Shown: positions 49,547 to 59,255 of the stretch, piece by piece | Position numbering within the stretch: position 1 is the stretch's first letter | Layout: each line of letters opens with the position of its first letter | Origin: Alteromonas pelagimontana | GTDB lineage: Bacteria > Pseudomonadota > Gammaproteobacteria > Enterobacterales > Alteromonadaceae | Assembly (NCBI RefSeq): GCF_002499975.2 | Contig: NZ_CP052766.1 | Coordinates: 2,666,001-2,730,000, forward strand | DNA: 64,000 nt | Direction: 5' to 3' | The notes under the pieces: generated by a model | Told to the model about the DNA's origin: nothing | Databases searched by the model: none | The model's input: the letters and a program-made list of their open reading frames with translations, nothing else | Position numbers and translations under genes: made by a program

Positions 49547-50476
49547 ATGAATGCGTTGAATATTTCCGGACTAACAAAAATATATAAAAGCGGTACGCAG
49601 GCGTTGCGCGGCCTGAATCTTCAAGTTGAAGAAGGCGATTTTTTTGCCTTACTCGGCCCCAATGGAGCAGGCAAATCCACGACCATTGGCATCATTAGCT
49701 CTTTGGTCAATCAGACTGAGGGGACGGTCAAAGTGTTTGACCACGATCTTGATGCAGAAAAGGAAGCGGCTAAATCCTGCATTGGCTTGGTGCCACAGGA
49801 ATTCAATTTCAATCAGTTTGAAACGGTATTACAAATTGTGCTTAACCAAGCCGGGTACTATGGAGTGCCGCGCGGTTTGGCAAAAGAAAGGGCTAAAAAA
49901 TATTTAAGCCAACTAGATCTTTGGGAAAAGCGTGATGCTGCGGCCAGAGAATTATCTGGCGGTATGAAGCGCCGGCTGATGATAGCGCGAGCGTTAATGC
50001 ATGAGCCTAAACTTTTGATTTTGGACGAGCCTACCGCTGGCGTGGATATCGAAATCCGCCGCTCTATGTGGACATTCTTAAAAGAAATTAACGCTCAGGG
50101 GATCACGATAATTTTGACCACGCATTATTTGGAAGAAGCAGAAATGTTGTGCCGCAATATCGCAATTATCGACAAAGGCATCATCGTTGAAAACACCAGT
50201 ATGAAAGCGCTGTTGTCAAAATTGAATATCGAAACCTTTATTCTGGATCTTGCCGATAATTCTCCTACTCCCACGTTAGCAGGTTTTACGCATCGCATGA
50301 CAGATCCCCATACGCTGGAAGTGGATGTTGAAAAAGCAGAAGGATTAAATCCGGTGTTTGCCCAGCTTAGCGAACAGGGGGTGCAGGTGCTGAGCATGCG
50401 CAATAAGTCGAATCGTTTAGAAGAACTGTTTGTTAATCTGGTAGAATCCGGCAGACAGCAGCAAAAGGACGCATAG
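49547..50476 (+). CDS. yadG: ABC transporter ATP-binding protein YadG
   Basis: This ATPase of about 309 residues has Walker A GPNGAGKST, Q-loop VPQEFNFNQFETV, signature LSGGMKRR, Walker B LLILDEPTAGVD and H-loop TTHYLEEAEM. It follows E. coli YadG along its whole length, including LSEQGVQVLSMRNKSNRLEE. I prefer the ATG at 49547 (AGG seven bases before) over 49529. yadH follows after 3 bases. An export function is inferred; the substrate is unknown. Confidence 0.93.
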   Translation: MNALNISGLTKIYKSGTQALRGLNLQVEEGDFFALLGPNGAGKSTTIGIISSLVNQTEGTVKVFDHDLDAEKEAAKSCIGLVPQEFNFNQFETVLQIVLNQAGYYGVPRGLAKERAKKYLSQLDLWEKRDAAARELSGGMKRRLMIARALMHEPKLLILDEPTAGVDIEIRRSMWTFLKEINAQGITIILTTHYLEEAEMLCRNIAIIDKGIIVENTSMKALLSKLNIETFILDLADNSPTPTLAGFTHRMTDPHTLEVDVEKAEGLNPVFAQLSEQGVQVLSMRNKSNRLEELFVNLVESGRQQQKDA

Positions 50477-50479
50477 AAA

Positions 50480-51253
50480 ATGCATAATAAAAATAACTGG
50501 ATTGCGCTTAATACTATCTGGATTAAAGAATGCACTCGCTTTTTGCGAATTTGGGTGCAAACCTTGGTGCCGCCAGCCATAACCATGAGTTTATATTTTG
50601 TCATTTTCGGCAGCCTTATCGGCGATCGTATTGGACAAATGGGCGGCTTTACCTACATGGAATTCATAGTGCCCGGCCTTATCATGATGTCAGTGATCAC
50701 GAATTCTTACTCCAATGTCTCCTCTTCATTTTTTAGTGCCAAGTTTCAACGGAATGTGGAAGAGCTGCTGGTGGCGCCGGTGCCCACCTCCGTTATTATT
50801 GCCGGGTACGTGGGTGGCGGAGTAGCCAGAGCGATTCTTATCGGTATTATTGTTACCGCGGTTTCAATGTTCTTTGTTGATATTAAAATTCACAATCTGG
50901 GCGTCATTATTATTACGTTGCTGCTGACATCCAGTTTATTTGCCACTGCAGGCCTGGTTAATGCGATATTTGCAAAGACGTTTGATGATATCAGTCTGGT
51001 GCCTACCTTTGTGCTAACACCGCTAACCTACTTGGGTGGCGTATTTTATTCGCTAACATTGTTACCGGAGTTTTGGCAGATCGTAAGTAAAGCGAACCCC
51101 ATTGTGTATATGGTAAACGGATTTCGCTATGGCTTCTTGGGCGTCTCAGATGTCAACGTGACGGTATCCGTGAGCTTGTTGATTGCGTTTAATGTGGCGC
51201 TGTACCTTGTTGCTCACATGCTGTTAAAGGCAGGAAGAGGGATACGCAGCTAG
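50480..51253 (+). CDS. yadH: ABC-2 type permease YadH
   Basis: This 257-residue permease has six predicted membrane segments and the ABC-2 motifs (NVEELLVAPVPTSVIIAGYV, PLTYLGGVFYSLTLLP). It pairs with the YadG ATPase just upstream, and the methyltransferase gene begins 1 base after its stop. It is the likely membrane half of an exporter. Confidence 0.93.
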   Translation: MHNKNNWIALNTIWIKECTRFLRIWVQTLVPPAITMSLYFVIFGSLIGDRIGQMGGFTYMEFIVPGLIMMSVITNSYSNVSSSFFSAKFQRNVEELLVAPVPTSVIIAGYVGGGVARAILIGIIVTAVSMFFVDIKIHNLGVIIITLLLTSSLFATAGLVNAIFAKTFDDISLVPTFVLTPLTYLGGVFYSLTLLPEFWQIVSKANPIVYMVNGFRYGFLGVSDVNVTVSVSLLIAFNVALYLVAHMLLKAGRGIRS

Positions 51254-51254
51254 T

Positions 51255-51935
51255 ATGAAAGAAGCAACGGGCAATTCGCGGGATGTGTCTACCAATCAAA
51301 CTGGCGTTCATGAAAAACTGGATGCCTTAGTCGCGCGTTATCAGCAAAATAAAAACCAACGCCCGGTAAGTGAGCATACGCTTTCTGCCTTTAATGATGC
51401 GGTAGCATGGCTGGGAGACTGGACCGGAGATATTATTCTTGACTCCTGTTGTGGCGTCGGAGAAAGCACAGCCACCATTGCCAGGCAGTATCCAGAATGT
51501 AAGGTGATTGGATTAGACAAATCTGCAGCCAGAGTCGATAAACACGAACATTATCGCAAAGCAACAGACAATTACCGGGTCATCCGCGCCGATGTAAATG
51601 ATTTTTGGCGGCTCGCTTCGAAGGCGCAGTGGCCGATAAAAAAGCACTATTTGCTATATCCAAACCCTTATCCCAAAAGTGCTCAGGTGCAAAAGCGATG
51701 GCACGCCAGCGCTGCAATGGTGGATATGATGGCGCTGACGCCCCATATCGAAGTGAGAAGTAACTGGCTAATTTATCTGCTTGAATTCGCGCAAGCTGCA
51801 AAACATTACGGCCTGATTACCCATTTAACCGAAGTCACTACCGCACAACCCATCACTCCCTTTGAACGGAAGTATCGCGCCAGTGGGCAGGTATGTTGGC
51901 AACTGGCGTGTGAGCCAGAGGAAGCGCAGGAATAA
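51255..51935 (+). CDS. TrmB-like SAM-dependent methyltransferase
   Basis: This 226-residue class I methyltransferase has motif I ILDSCCGVGEST, the acidic IGLDKS loop, a LLYPNPYPKSAQVQKRWH segment equivalent to the PDPWPK-K-RRL region of TrmB, and a TPFERKYRASGQVCWQL end equivalent to the TKFE motif. It therefore looks like a paralogue of tRNA (guanine-N7) methyltransferase, but key positions differ, so the substrate is uncertain. It is translationally tied to yadH. Confidence 0.8.
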   Translation: MKEATGNSRDVSTNQTGVHEKLDALVARYQQNKNQRPVSEHTLSAFNDAVAWLGDWTGDIILDSCCGVGESTATIARQYPECKVIGLDKSAARVDKHEHYRKATDNYRVIRADVNDFWRLASKAQWPIKKHYLLYPNPYPKSAQVQKRWHASAAMVDMMALTPHIEVRSNWLIYLLEFAQAAKHYGLITHLTEVTTAQPITPFERKYRASGQVCWQLACEPEEAQE

Positions 51936-51948
51936 GCTTTGGTCGGCG

Positions 51949-52668
51949 CTAGTGAGGCGTGGGCGCAGGACGAGGCTTGCTGAACACAAATCCTTGTGCA
52001 TAACGAATTGGTAATTGCCTTACCTTATCCAAAGTTGCTTCATCCTCTATATGTTCTGCAACAACACTGATACTGCGTGCCTGCGCCAGTTCGCAAACAT
52101 GCAGCACAAATTCTTTGACCTCAGGATGGGAATCAAGCTGTTTGATCATCCCTCCCGCCAACTTGACGCCTCTGATGGGTAAAGACATAAGGTTTTTGAT
52201 ATTGCCCGGTGTTTTGCCTACGTTATCAATAAAAACGCCCAAGCCGCTATGCAAACTGCGTTCGATGAACGCATTGAGTTGGTTGCTGTCTTGCATTGCT
52301 GTTTTTGCACTGACTTCGACACTCACCCGTGAAGGGTTAGGATAATTAGCCAAATGCGCAATAAGTGTGTTGGTTAATTCCAGATTAACCAGATCTGCAG
52401 CATTTAAGTTGATATTCCACGGAATATTCATGTTTTCGAAATATTTTGCGCTTTGGCAGAATATGGTTTCGGTAAGTTGCTGAGCGTAATTATTGCGCTC
52501 AATAAGAGACAAAAACTCGTTCGGTAAGAATGTTTTTTCACTAGGGGTAACTAACCGCGCAAGGCATTCATAGCGCCAGACTCTGGCGTTCTCTAAATCG
52601 ACAATTGGCTGAAAATAGGGGACAATACTTTCTAGCTGAAAACTGTCAGTGACTTCTCGAATTGGCAT
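51949..52668 (-). CDS. EAL-domain protein with degenerate catalytic site
   Basis: This 239-residue protein is a stand-alone EAL fold. The signature is ECLAR, the Asn strand NINLNAADL and the Glu strand SVEVSAK are present, but the metal-binding DDFGTG loop reads IDNVGKTPGN and the KID motif reads VKLAGG. QGFVFSKP remains. Loss of the second aspartate and of the KID aspartate suggests no cyclic-di-GMP hydrolysis; it may bind the nucleotide or a protein partner instead. It is convergent with the methyltransferase gene. Confidence 0.85.
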   Translation of the reverse strand: MPIREVTDSFQLESIVPYFQPIVDLENARVWRYECLARLVTPSEKTFLPNEFLSLIERNNYAQQLTETIFCQSAKYFENMNIPWNINLNAADLVNLELTNTLIAHLANYPNPSRVSVEVSAKTAMQDSNQLNAFIERSLHSGLGVFIDNVGKTPGNIKNLMSLPIRGVKLAGGMIKQLDSHPEVKEFVLHVCELAQARSISVVAEHIEDEATLDKVRQLPIRYAQGFVFSKPRPAPTPH

Positions 52669-52992
52669 ATTCCATTTCCCTGTTATCCCATATAGTCAAT
52701 ATAGCAGAGCCGAACAAAATACCAATCCTTAAAAGTGAAGGTGAACGGCCAGAGGGGCGGTATATAAAGATTTTACCGGTAACATCAGGAATATCTATTG
52801 GCAATATACCTTGTATTACCTTGGCGGCGGGCTGATTCTGGGGTAAAGTTCGCCACTTTGTAACTACCGTGCTAAATTTTCACTTGTCGTGATAAGTCGC
52901 AAGGCTCTGAGTGAGCCACGGGTTACTGAAACTGGTACTCTGACATTTGTCAGTTGGCAGCCATCCCATCGCGAAAAGTAGAGGTGTGTTTA
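52669..52992. other. Divergent intergenic region before panP
   Basis: About 320 bases without a credible gene hold the start regions of the EAL gene and panP. No operator or RNA is recognised. Confidence 0.4.
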
Positions 52993-54618
52993 GTGGGTGA
53001 AGCGCAAGTTAGTCTAAAACACTTGTTTCGGGTTTTTACCAAGCCTGAACACAAAGACTCAAAATTAGCTCAAATTGAACAGCACTTATCAGACAACATT
53101 CTCGATTTTCTGTCACAGCATGTGGTGACTAAGAAAACCTCTCTTGAGGAAATCGAACAAGATTTTTCTGACGCCATTGTGCCTGAATCCCCTGAGTTTG
53201 TTTCTACGCATGCTGAGGCGCTGCTGGAAAAGCTTGTTGCCCATTCAGTGAACACCTATTCGCCCACGTTTATCGGTCATATGACCTCTGCGTTACCTTA
53301 TTTTCATCTTCCGTTGGCCAAGCTGCTGGTGGGGCTGAACCAGAATCTGGTAAAAATTGAAACATCCAAAGCTTTTACGCCACTTGAGCGGCAAGTGCTG
53401 GGGATGATGCATAATCTTATTTATGGTGAAGACGACGCGTTCTATCATCAGTATCTTCATAGCGCCCGTCATGCTCTTGGCGCCTTTTGTTCAGGCGGTA
53501 CCATCGCCAATATTACTGCGCTGTGGGTAGCCAGAAACAAAACACTCGGACCTACAAAAGGTTTTTCCGGCGTTGCTAAGGAAGGTCTTGCGGCTGCATA
53601 TCGTTTTTACAACATTAGCAACCTGGGAGTCATGTGCTCTAAACGTGGACATTATTCTCTCTCTAAAGCGGTGGATGCGTTGGGAATAGGACGGCAGCAA
53701 CTATTAACCATTCCTTGTCCCGATCAAACCTTAGATCCGCAAACAGCGTTAACGGAAGGGAAGCGGTATCAGGAAGAAGGAAACAAACTGCTCGCAATTG
53801 TTGGCATTGGCGGAACCACAGAAACCGGCCATGTAGATCCGTTAGATGAGTTGGCTGACGTTGCTAAAGAGCTGGGCTGTTGGTTTCACGTCGATGCTGC
53901 CTGGGGCGGAGCTACATTGTTTTCAAACCAATACCGGGACCGGCTTAAAGGGATCCATAAAGCGGATTCAGTGACCATTGACGCCCACAAACAAATGTAC
54001 GTACCAATGGGTGCGGGTATGGCGTTATTTAAAAATCCGGAAGATGCCAATACCGTCAGACATCATGCCCAGTATATTTTGCGGGAAGGCTCCAAAGATT
54101 TAGGGGCGACGACACTGGAAGGTTCCCGTAACGGCATGGCGATGATGGTGTATGCGTCATTGCATATTTTTGGCCGGCGCGGGTACGAATTGCTTATCGA
54201 CCAGAGTATAGAAAAGGCCAAAGCCTTCGCTCAAATGATAGAGAAACATCCTGATTTTGAGTTAATTACTGCCCCAACGTTGTCCTTGCTGACTTACCGC
54301 GTTTGCCCTGCCAGTGTGCAGAAAAAGCTGCAGACGGCCAATGTTAAAACCCGAAGAAGCATGAATCAAAAAATTGATCGGCTTGTGGTAAATGTGCAAA
54401 AGCTACAGCGAGAGGCGGGTAAATCGTTTGTATCGCGTACGCGTTTGGAAAGCCCGGATTATCCAGATCGTTCAGTTACCGTCTTTCGCGTGGTGTTAGC
54501 AAATCCTCTCACTACTCAGAACGATCTTACGGCAATTCTTGCAGAACAACATCAGATTGCTACGGGCACTAAAACCTGGCAGGACCTGGAAGAAGGTAAG
54601 TATTCACTTTCTCACTAG
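52993..54618 (+). CDS. panP: PLP-dependent aspartate 1-decarboxylase PanP
   Basis: This 541-residue group II PLP decarboxylase has the cofactor lysine in SVTIDAHKQMYVPMGAG, with FHVDAAWGGATL and CSGGTIANITAL as further cofactor contacts. It belongs to the glutamate-decarboxylase-like family found in Vibrio and Alteromonadales that replaces PanD and makes beta-alanine for pantothenate (TIGR03799, from memory). The GTG at 52993 has AGAGG at proper distance; a TTG at 52954 gives 13 more residues. It faces panC-panB tail to tail, which supports the role. Confidence 0.88.
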   Translation: MGEAQVSLKHLFRVFTKPEHKDSKLAQIEQHLSDNILDFLSQHVVTKKTSLEEIEQDFSDAIVPESPEFVSTHAEALLEKLVAHSVNTYSPTFIGHMTSALPYFHLPLAKLLVGLNQNLVKIETSKAFTPLERQVLGMMHNLIYGEDDAFYHQYLHSARHALGAFCSGGTIANITALWVARNKTLGPTKGFSGVAKEGLAAAYRFYNISNLGVMCSKRGHYSLSKAVDALGIGRQQLLTIPCPDQTLDPQTALTEGKRYQEEGNKLLAIVGIGGTTETGHVDPLDELADVAKELGCWFHVDAAWGGATLFSNQYRDRLKGIHKADSVTIDAHKQMYVPMGAGMALFKNPEDANTVRHHAQYILREGSKDLGATTLEGSRNGMAMMVYASLHIFGRRGYELLIDQSIEKAKAFAQMIEKHPDFELITAPTLSLLTYRVCPASVQKKLQTANVKTRRSMNQKIDRLVVNVQKLQREAGKSFVSRTRLESPDYPDRSVTVFRVVLANPLTTQNDLTAILAEQHQIATGTKTWQDLEEGKYSLSH

Positions 54619-54625
54619 AAGCTTT

Positions 54626-54648
54626 AAAAGGAGCTGAATGCTCCTTTT
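54626..54648. terminator. Bidirectional terminator between panP and panC
   Basis: AAAAGGAGC and GCTCCTTTT form a perfect 9-bp stem around TGAAT. The A and T arms serve as a T-tract in either direction. It touches the panC stop codon. Confidence 0.8.
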
Positions 54649-55498
54649 AGCGTTGAACCTGAATGTTGTCAATTAAGCGGGTTTTACCCACAAATGCAGC
54701 AATAAGAATTACCAGCTCAGAGTCTTCCACTGATGGCTGCTGCAGCGTTGATGCATTACGAATTTCCACATAATCTGTTTTAAAGCCCGCTGCATCCAGC
54801 TTGCTGCAATACTCCTGGCTGAGCGCTGGATAATCTTGCCGGCGGCCTTCTTCAATTTCTTTTTTTAAGGCCGTCATCACCTTATATAACTGAGGCGCCA
54901 GGCAACGCTGTTCCGCGTTTAGATAGCCATTGCGAGAACTCATCGCCAAGCCATCAACTTCTCTTTCAGTAGGAACGCCGTAAACTTCAAGATTCATCGA
55001 TAAATCCTGAACCATTAACTTGATTACCCGAAGTTGCTGAAAGTCTTTTTGGCCGAAGAACGCTTTATTGGGCTGCACCATATTAAACAGTTTACAGACA
55101 ATGGTGGCGACACCGCGAAAATGTCCAGGGCGACTTGCGCCGCATATCATTGAAGAAATACCAGGTACTTCAACAAAAGTTTGCTGTTCAAGACCCCGCG
55201 GATACATTTGAGAAATCGTTGGTGTAAAAACTACATCTACGTTTAAAGTGGCAAGCTTTTCCTTATCAGCTTCTAAAGTCCGGGGATAAGCGTCTAAATC
55301 TTCATTCGCACCAAATTGCATCGGATTAACAAAAATGGAGACCACCACGATATCGCATTGCGCCTTTGCTTCTCGAACAAGTTGCAAATGGCCGTTATGC
55401 AAATTTCCCATGGTAGGAACGAATCCAATGACTTTATTTTGCATTTGCCAATCGCGGCGTGTCTCACGCAGAACATGAATGTCGCTGATACTTTCCAT
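54647..55498 (-). CDS. panC: Pantothenate synthetase
   Basis: This 283-residue enzyme joins pantoate and beta-alanine with ATP. The nucleotide-binding HxGH is in [30 protein letters not shown] and [10 protein letters not shown] follow, and SSRNGYL replaces KMSKS. panB ends 3 bases upstream on the same strand, so they form an operon. Beta-alanine is supplied by PanP from the convergent gene. Confidence 0.96.
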   Translation of the reverse strand: MESISDIHVLRETRRDWQMQNKVIGFVPTMGNLHNGHLQLVREAKAQCDIVVVSIFVNPMQFGANEDLDAYPRTLEADKEKLATLNVDVVFTPTISQMYPRGLEQQTFVEVPGISSMICGASRPGHFRGVATIVCKLFNMVQPNKAFFGQKDFQQLRVIKLMVQDLSMNLEVYGVPTEREVDGLAMSSRNGYLNAEQRCLAPQLYKVMTALKKEIEEGRRQDYPALSQEYCSKLDAAGFKTDYVEIRNASTLQQPSVEDSELVILIAAFVGKTRLIDNIQVQR

Positions 55499-55501
55499 AT
55501 T

Positions 55502-56305
55502 TTACTCGAAGCTATGTGCGGTTGAAGGGAAGGCTCCGCTTCGAACGTCACTAATATATTTTTTTACCGCTTTGCGCAAATCGCCAGTCTCTACTAGATA
55601 GTTTTTCGAAAACTTAGGCATATAATTCGCGCTGATGCCAAACATGTCATGCATCACCAGAATCTGGCCATCGGTGTCTTTACCTGCCCCAATGCCAATT
55701 ACCGGAATAGTGAGTTCTTCACTGATACGTTTACCTAACGAAGAAGGAACGCACTCTAGCACCAATAACTGGGCTCCGGCGTTCTGTACGGCAATTGCTT
55801 CCTCTACCATCTGCTCCGCTTTTTCCTGATGGCGTCCCTGAACTTTAAAGCCACCAAAAACATGTACAGACTGGGGAGTCAGGCCCATATGCGCACATAC
55901 TGGTACGCCACGTTGGACCAGGCCGGTTATCGTCTCACACAGCCATTGCCCGCCTTCCAGTTTAACCATACTCGCCCCGGCAGCCATTATTTTTGCCGCA
56001 TTCGAATAAGTCTGGTTGGGGGTGGCGTAGCTCATAAAAGGCAGATCGGCGATAACAAATGCCCGTTGCGTTCCTCGGCGAACGGCTCGCGTATGATAGG
56101 CAATATCGTCTATGGTGACGGCGAGGGTATCATCCTGCCCTTGTAAAACCATGCCTAGCGAATCACCGATAAGCAAAACATCAATATTTTGCTCATCAAA
56201 AAGTTTGGCGAAACTGGCATCATAAGCGGTGAGCGCTGCAATTTTTTCAGCTGACTGCTTTTGCGCCTGAAGGCTGGAGATAGTGACTTTTTTCATAGTG
56301 ACCAT
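55502..56305 (-). CDS. panB: 3-methyl-2-oxobutanoate hydroxymethyltransferase
   Basis: This TIM-barrel enzyme of 264-267 residues makes ketopantoate from ketoisovalerate and methylene-tetrahydrofolate. It has [28 protein letters not shown], the MVKLEGG loop and [18 protein letters not shown]. Two ATGs (56305 and 56296) are possible and neither has a strong ribosome binding site; [10 protein letters not shown] (56296) is the commoner form. It lies downstream of folK in the same direction. Confidence 0.96.
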   Translation of the reverse strand: MVTMKKVTISSLQAQKQSAEKIAALTAYDASFAKLFDEQNIDVLLIGDSLGMVLQGQDDTLAVTIDDIAYHTRAVRRGTQRAFVIADLPFMSYATPNQTYSNAAKIMAAGASMVKLEGGQWLCETITGLVQRGVPVCAHMGLTPQSVHVFGGFKVQGRHQEKAEQMVEEAIAVQNAGAQLLVLECVPSSLGKRISEELTIPVIGIGAGKDTDGQILVMHDMFGISANYMPKFSKNYLVETGDLRKAVKKYISDVRSGAFPSTAHSFE

Positions 56306-56342
56306 CGCTAAGTGAAGTAATAATTGTCGAACTATACGGATT

Positions 56343-56849
56343 TTATTGCTGATTGGAAGCGCGTATACGTTTTAAGCCTTCTAATGAACATTTCGCCACC
56401 CACTGCGAAAGAGGATTGCCGTCTGGCATAATCATATTAGGTGCAATTTCAAAAAGAGGAACCAGTACAAATTCGCGTTCCGCCATACCGTAATGAGGAA
56501 TAGTAAGATCGTCGGTGTTCACTTCTTGATTCCCGTACAGCAACACATCTAAATCCAATGTTCGCGGTCCCCACCGTTTGCCTTTGCGTTCGCGCCCGTA
56601 GCTGTTTTCGATTTGTTGTAACTGCGCTAACAGAGGGTGGGGTGAGAGCGCGGTTTCAATTAAACAAACGCTGTTGATGAAATCAGGCTGGTCTTGAGGC
56701 CCCATAGGGGCGCTTATATACAGCGAAGATTTTTTAAGGACTCGAGTATCTGCAAGATTGCCGATGGCATCTACGGCTGAATTCAGTAGATCAGTAGATT
56801 GCCCCAGATTACTGCCTAAGCCTATATACACATGTTCTTTCTGGCTCAT
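56343..56849 (-). CDS. folK: 2-amino-4-hydroxy-6-hydroxymethyldihydropteridine pyrophosphokinase
   Basis: This 168-residue HPPK acts in folate synthesis. It has [11 protein letters not shown], the [26 protein letters not shown] signature in two parts ([13 protein letters not shown]) and [16 protein letters not shown]. Its ATG overlaps the pcnB stop by 4 bases (ATGA), so the two are translationally coupled as in E. coli. Confidence 0.96.
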   Translation of the reverse strand: MSQKEHVYIGLGSNLGQSTDLLNSAVDAIGNLADTRVLKKSSLYISAPMGPQDQPDFINSVCLIETALSPHPLLAQLQQIENSYGRERKGKRWGPRTLDLDVLLYGNQEVNTDDLTIPHYGMAEREFVLVPLFEIAPNMIMPDGNPLSQWVAKCSLEGLKRIRASNQQ

Positions 56850-58231
56850 TCAGCGCCCTTAGCCTGCTTGGGCTTACGGCGGCGACGGCGCGGCGGCTTG
56901 CTGGCGCCTTCAGTTTGCCGAAGATTGGTCAGCATTGTTTTTTGCAGGCCTGGTTCGGCGTACTGGAATTGTGTCCACCAGTCTGCCAGCTCAAGCGTAT
57001 CACCACCTTCAACCTGTCCGCGCATTAACAGAAAATCATAGCCTGCACGAAATTTAGGATGACTTAATGTTTGATACGCTCTGCGACCAAAGCGTCTGGG
57101 CAGGCGTTGCTGCAACAACCAGATATCACGAATGACGGTAGAAAAGCGCTTAGGTATCATAATCCGTTGAATCTGGCGGTGTAACACCTCTCCGGAAGCA
57201 ATATTAAAGGCATCGTGATCACTAAGCCCCGATTCCGCCTTTAACTTATTGGTATGCTCTTCCAGCGGATACCACAGCAGCGCCGCATATAAAAACGCCG
57301 GCGTCACCCGTTGGTTACTGTTGATGCGGATATCTGTGTTTTCCAGTACTTTAATTAGGAACTGGCATTCACGACTGCTTTCATCTTTGATTGCGTCTGA
57401 AAGCATTGGAAACAGCGGCGTCAGTAAGTCGTACTCCCGCAACATTCTAAACGTATCAACGCCTTTACCAGACAAAAACATTTTTAACGTTTCTTCGAAA
57501 AGCCGGGCTGGAGGAATATTTGCAAGCAGATGAGCCAGCTCCGGAATAGGTGCAGCCGTGGCAGGATTGATTCTCATATTCAACTTCGCGGCAAACCGCG
57601 CAGCTCGCAACATTCTCACTGGATCTTCGCGGTAGCGATTTTGCGGATCGCCGATAAGTGCCACTTCGCCTTTTGCTATCGCGTCTCGGCCATTGGCAAA
57701 ATCGGTAACGGTAAAGTCGGCGACATTGTAATACATGGCGTTGAACGTAAAGTCGCGGCGTTCTGCGTCTTCTTCGATAGTGCCAAACACGTTATCTCGC
57801 ACAAGCTGACCGTGGGCGTCTTGTTTGCCAAGCAACGCACCATCGTCATCTTCACCTTCTGCGTGATGGCCGCGAAAAGTCGCAACTTCAATGACTTCCC
57901 GTCCAAATACAATATGCGCCAGACGGAAGCGGCGGCCAATTAAGCGACAGTTTCTGAACAAGCTTTTGATCTGCTCAGGGGTAGCATTAGTTGCAACGTC
58001 AAAATCTTTGGGTTTTAGCCCCAGCATCAAGTCGCGTACGCAACCTCCTACCAGATAAGACTGGTAACCGGCGTTGTTTAACCGATACAGAACTTTTAAC
58101 GCATTGTCGCTGATATCTTCCCGGGAAATGCCGTGCTCAGCTCTAGGTAAAACATACCCTTGAATAGGGCTGGCTGATCCGTTGTCTTTACCAAACACTC
58201 GCTTTACGGTTTTAAACACGCGCGTAATAAT
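56846..58231 (-). CDS. pcnB: Poly(A) polymerase I, probable ATT start
   Basis: This class II nucleotidyltransferase has LVGGCVRDLMLG, DFDVATNATPEQIK, RRFRLAHIVFG and the EDPVRMLRAARFAAKL motif, with a basic C-terminal tail (RRRRRKPKQ). It polyadenylates RNA for decay. The longest ATG frame starts at 58291 inside gluQ. The E. coli protein starts at AUU with (M)FTRV; here ATT at 58231 gives (M)ITRVF, with CGGAGAG eight bases before it, and leaves a clean 16-base gap to gluQ. I therefore use ATT. Length would be 461 residues. Confidence 0.93.
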   Translation of the reverse strand: MITRVFKTVKRVFGKDNGSASPIQGYVLPRAEHGISREDISDNALKVLYRLNNAGYQSYLVGGCVRDLMLGLKPKDFDVATNATPEQIKSLFRNCRLIGRRFRLAHIVFGREVIEVATFRGHHAEGEDDDGALLGKQDAHGQLVRDNVFGTIEEDAERRDFTFNAMYYNVADFTVTDFANGRDAIAKGEVALIGDPQNRYREDPVRMLRAARFAAKLNMRINPATAAPIPELAHLLANIPPARLFEETLKMFLSGKGVDTFRMLREYDLLTPLFPMLSDAIKDESSRECQFLIKVLENTDIRINSNQRVTPAFLYAALLWYPLEEHTNKLKAESGLSDHDAFNIASGEVLHRQIQRIMIPKRFSTVIRDIWLLQQRLPRRFGRRAYQTLSHPKFRAGYDFLLMRGQVEGGDTLELADWWTQFQYAEPGLQKTMLTNLRQTEGASKPPRRRRRKPKQAKGAE

Positions 58232-58247
58232 GATGAACTCTCCGATG

Positions 58248-59186
58248 TTATTGAGCGCCGCTATGATAAGTGGATTTGCAACCGCCGACAATAATTTCGC
58301 TCTGGGGCGGCAATTTGTTGCAATTCCATTGTGCCACAGCCCAATGCAGGATTTCCTGACAATTCGCTGTCCTTAAATAATCTGGCACTATAATATTTAA
58401 AAACGCCAACGCCTGCATCAGGTTCTGCGATGGTGTGGCTAAGTTAAGCGGCGCTGCCCGGTTTTGTTTACTTAGTTTGCGCCCCTTTTCAACAGCCGCA
58501 ACAGGTATGTGAGCGTATTGAGGAGCGGGTTTACCCAGTATAGCATAGAGGCTTAGATGAGTGGCTGTGGTAGGCAAGATATCGCTGCCCCTGACAACAT
58601 GGGTTACCTGCTGATAAATATCGTCCAGCACCACTACCAGATTATAAGCAAAAAGCCCGTCACGTCGTTTGATGATCGTATCTTCTAAAGCATGGGCTTC
58701 GGTAATAGTTTCGCGCCCACGAATGCGATCATTAAACGTAGTGACGGGATTATCCAGTTTTACTCTTATCGCCGCCCCCTCGCTGTCACGCTTAGCTAAG
58801 CGACAGGTGCCAGGATAAACGCCGCCCTGTGCTTTTATCTCTTTACGGGTGCATGTGCAGTAATACGCCTGCTGTAATTGCAGTAAGTGGTCAACCACGC
58901 TCTGGTACTCGGCGAGACGTTGGGACTGATATAAAATGTCGCCGTCCCATAGCAGCTCGTGAGCAACAAGCGCTTCGCATATTGCCTTGTCGGCCCCTGC
59001 AATACAGCGGGGAGTGTCAATATCTTCAATACGAAGCAGCCATTTTCCCTGATGCGCCCTGGCATCAAGATAACTGGCTACAGCAGCAATCAGCGAGCCA
59101 AAATGAAGTGGACCGGAAGGAGATGGTGCGAAACGACCAATATAAGAGGGAAATTTATCAGCGGTTGTCATGGTAATGACAGTCAT
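58248..59186 (-). CDS. gluQ: Glutamyl-Q tRNA(Asp) synthetase
   Basis: This 312-residue truncated glutamyl-tRNA synthetase charges queuosine in tRNA-Asp. It has GRFAPSPSGPLHFGSL (HIGH-like), LLRIEDIDTPR, the zinc-binding CTCTRKEI with Y and C following, and KLSKQN in place of KMSKS. It lacks the anticodon-binding domain as expected. ATGs at 59186 and 59171 and a TTG at 59195 are possible starts, none with a good ribosome binding site. It lies between dksA and pcnB as in E. coli. Confidence 0.94.
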   Translation of the reverse strand: MTVITMTTADKFPSYIGRFAPSPSGPLHFGSLIAAVASYLDARAHQGKWLLRIEDIDTPRCIAGADKAICEALVAHELLWDGDILYQSQRLAEYQSVVDHLLQLQQAYYCTCTRKEIKAQGGVYPGTCRLAKRDSEGAAIRVKLDNPVTTFNDRIRGRETITEAHALEDTIIKRRDGLFAYNLVVVLDDIYQQVTHVVRGSDILPTTATHLSLYAILGKPAPQYAHIPVAAVEKGRKLSKQNRAAPLNLATPSQNLMQALAFLNIIVPDYLRTANCQEILHWAVAQWNCNKLPPQSEIIVGGCKSTYHSGAQ

Positions 59187-59255
59187 TAAGGGCAAACAGC
59201 AATCTACGGCAATGGCACAATGTCATTGCCGAGCGCTGCGTTTACAAGTAAATAC

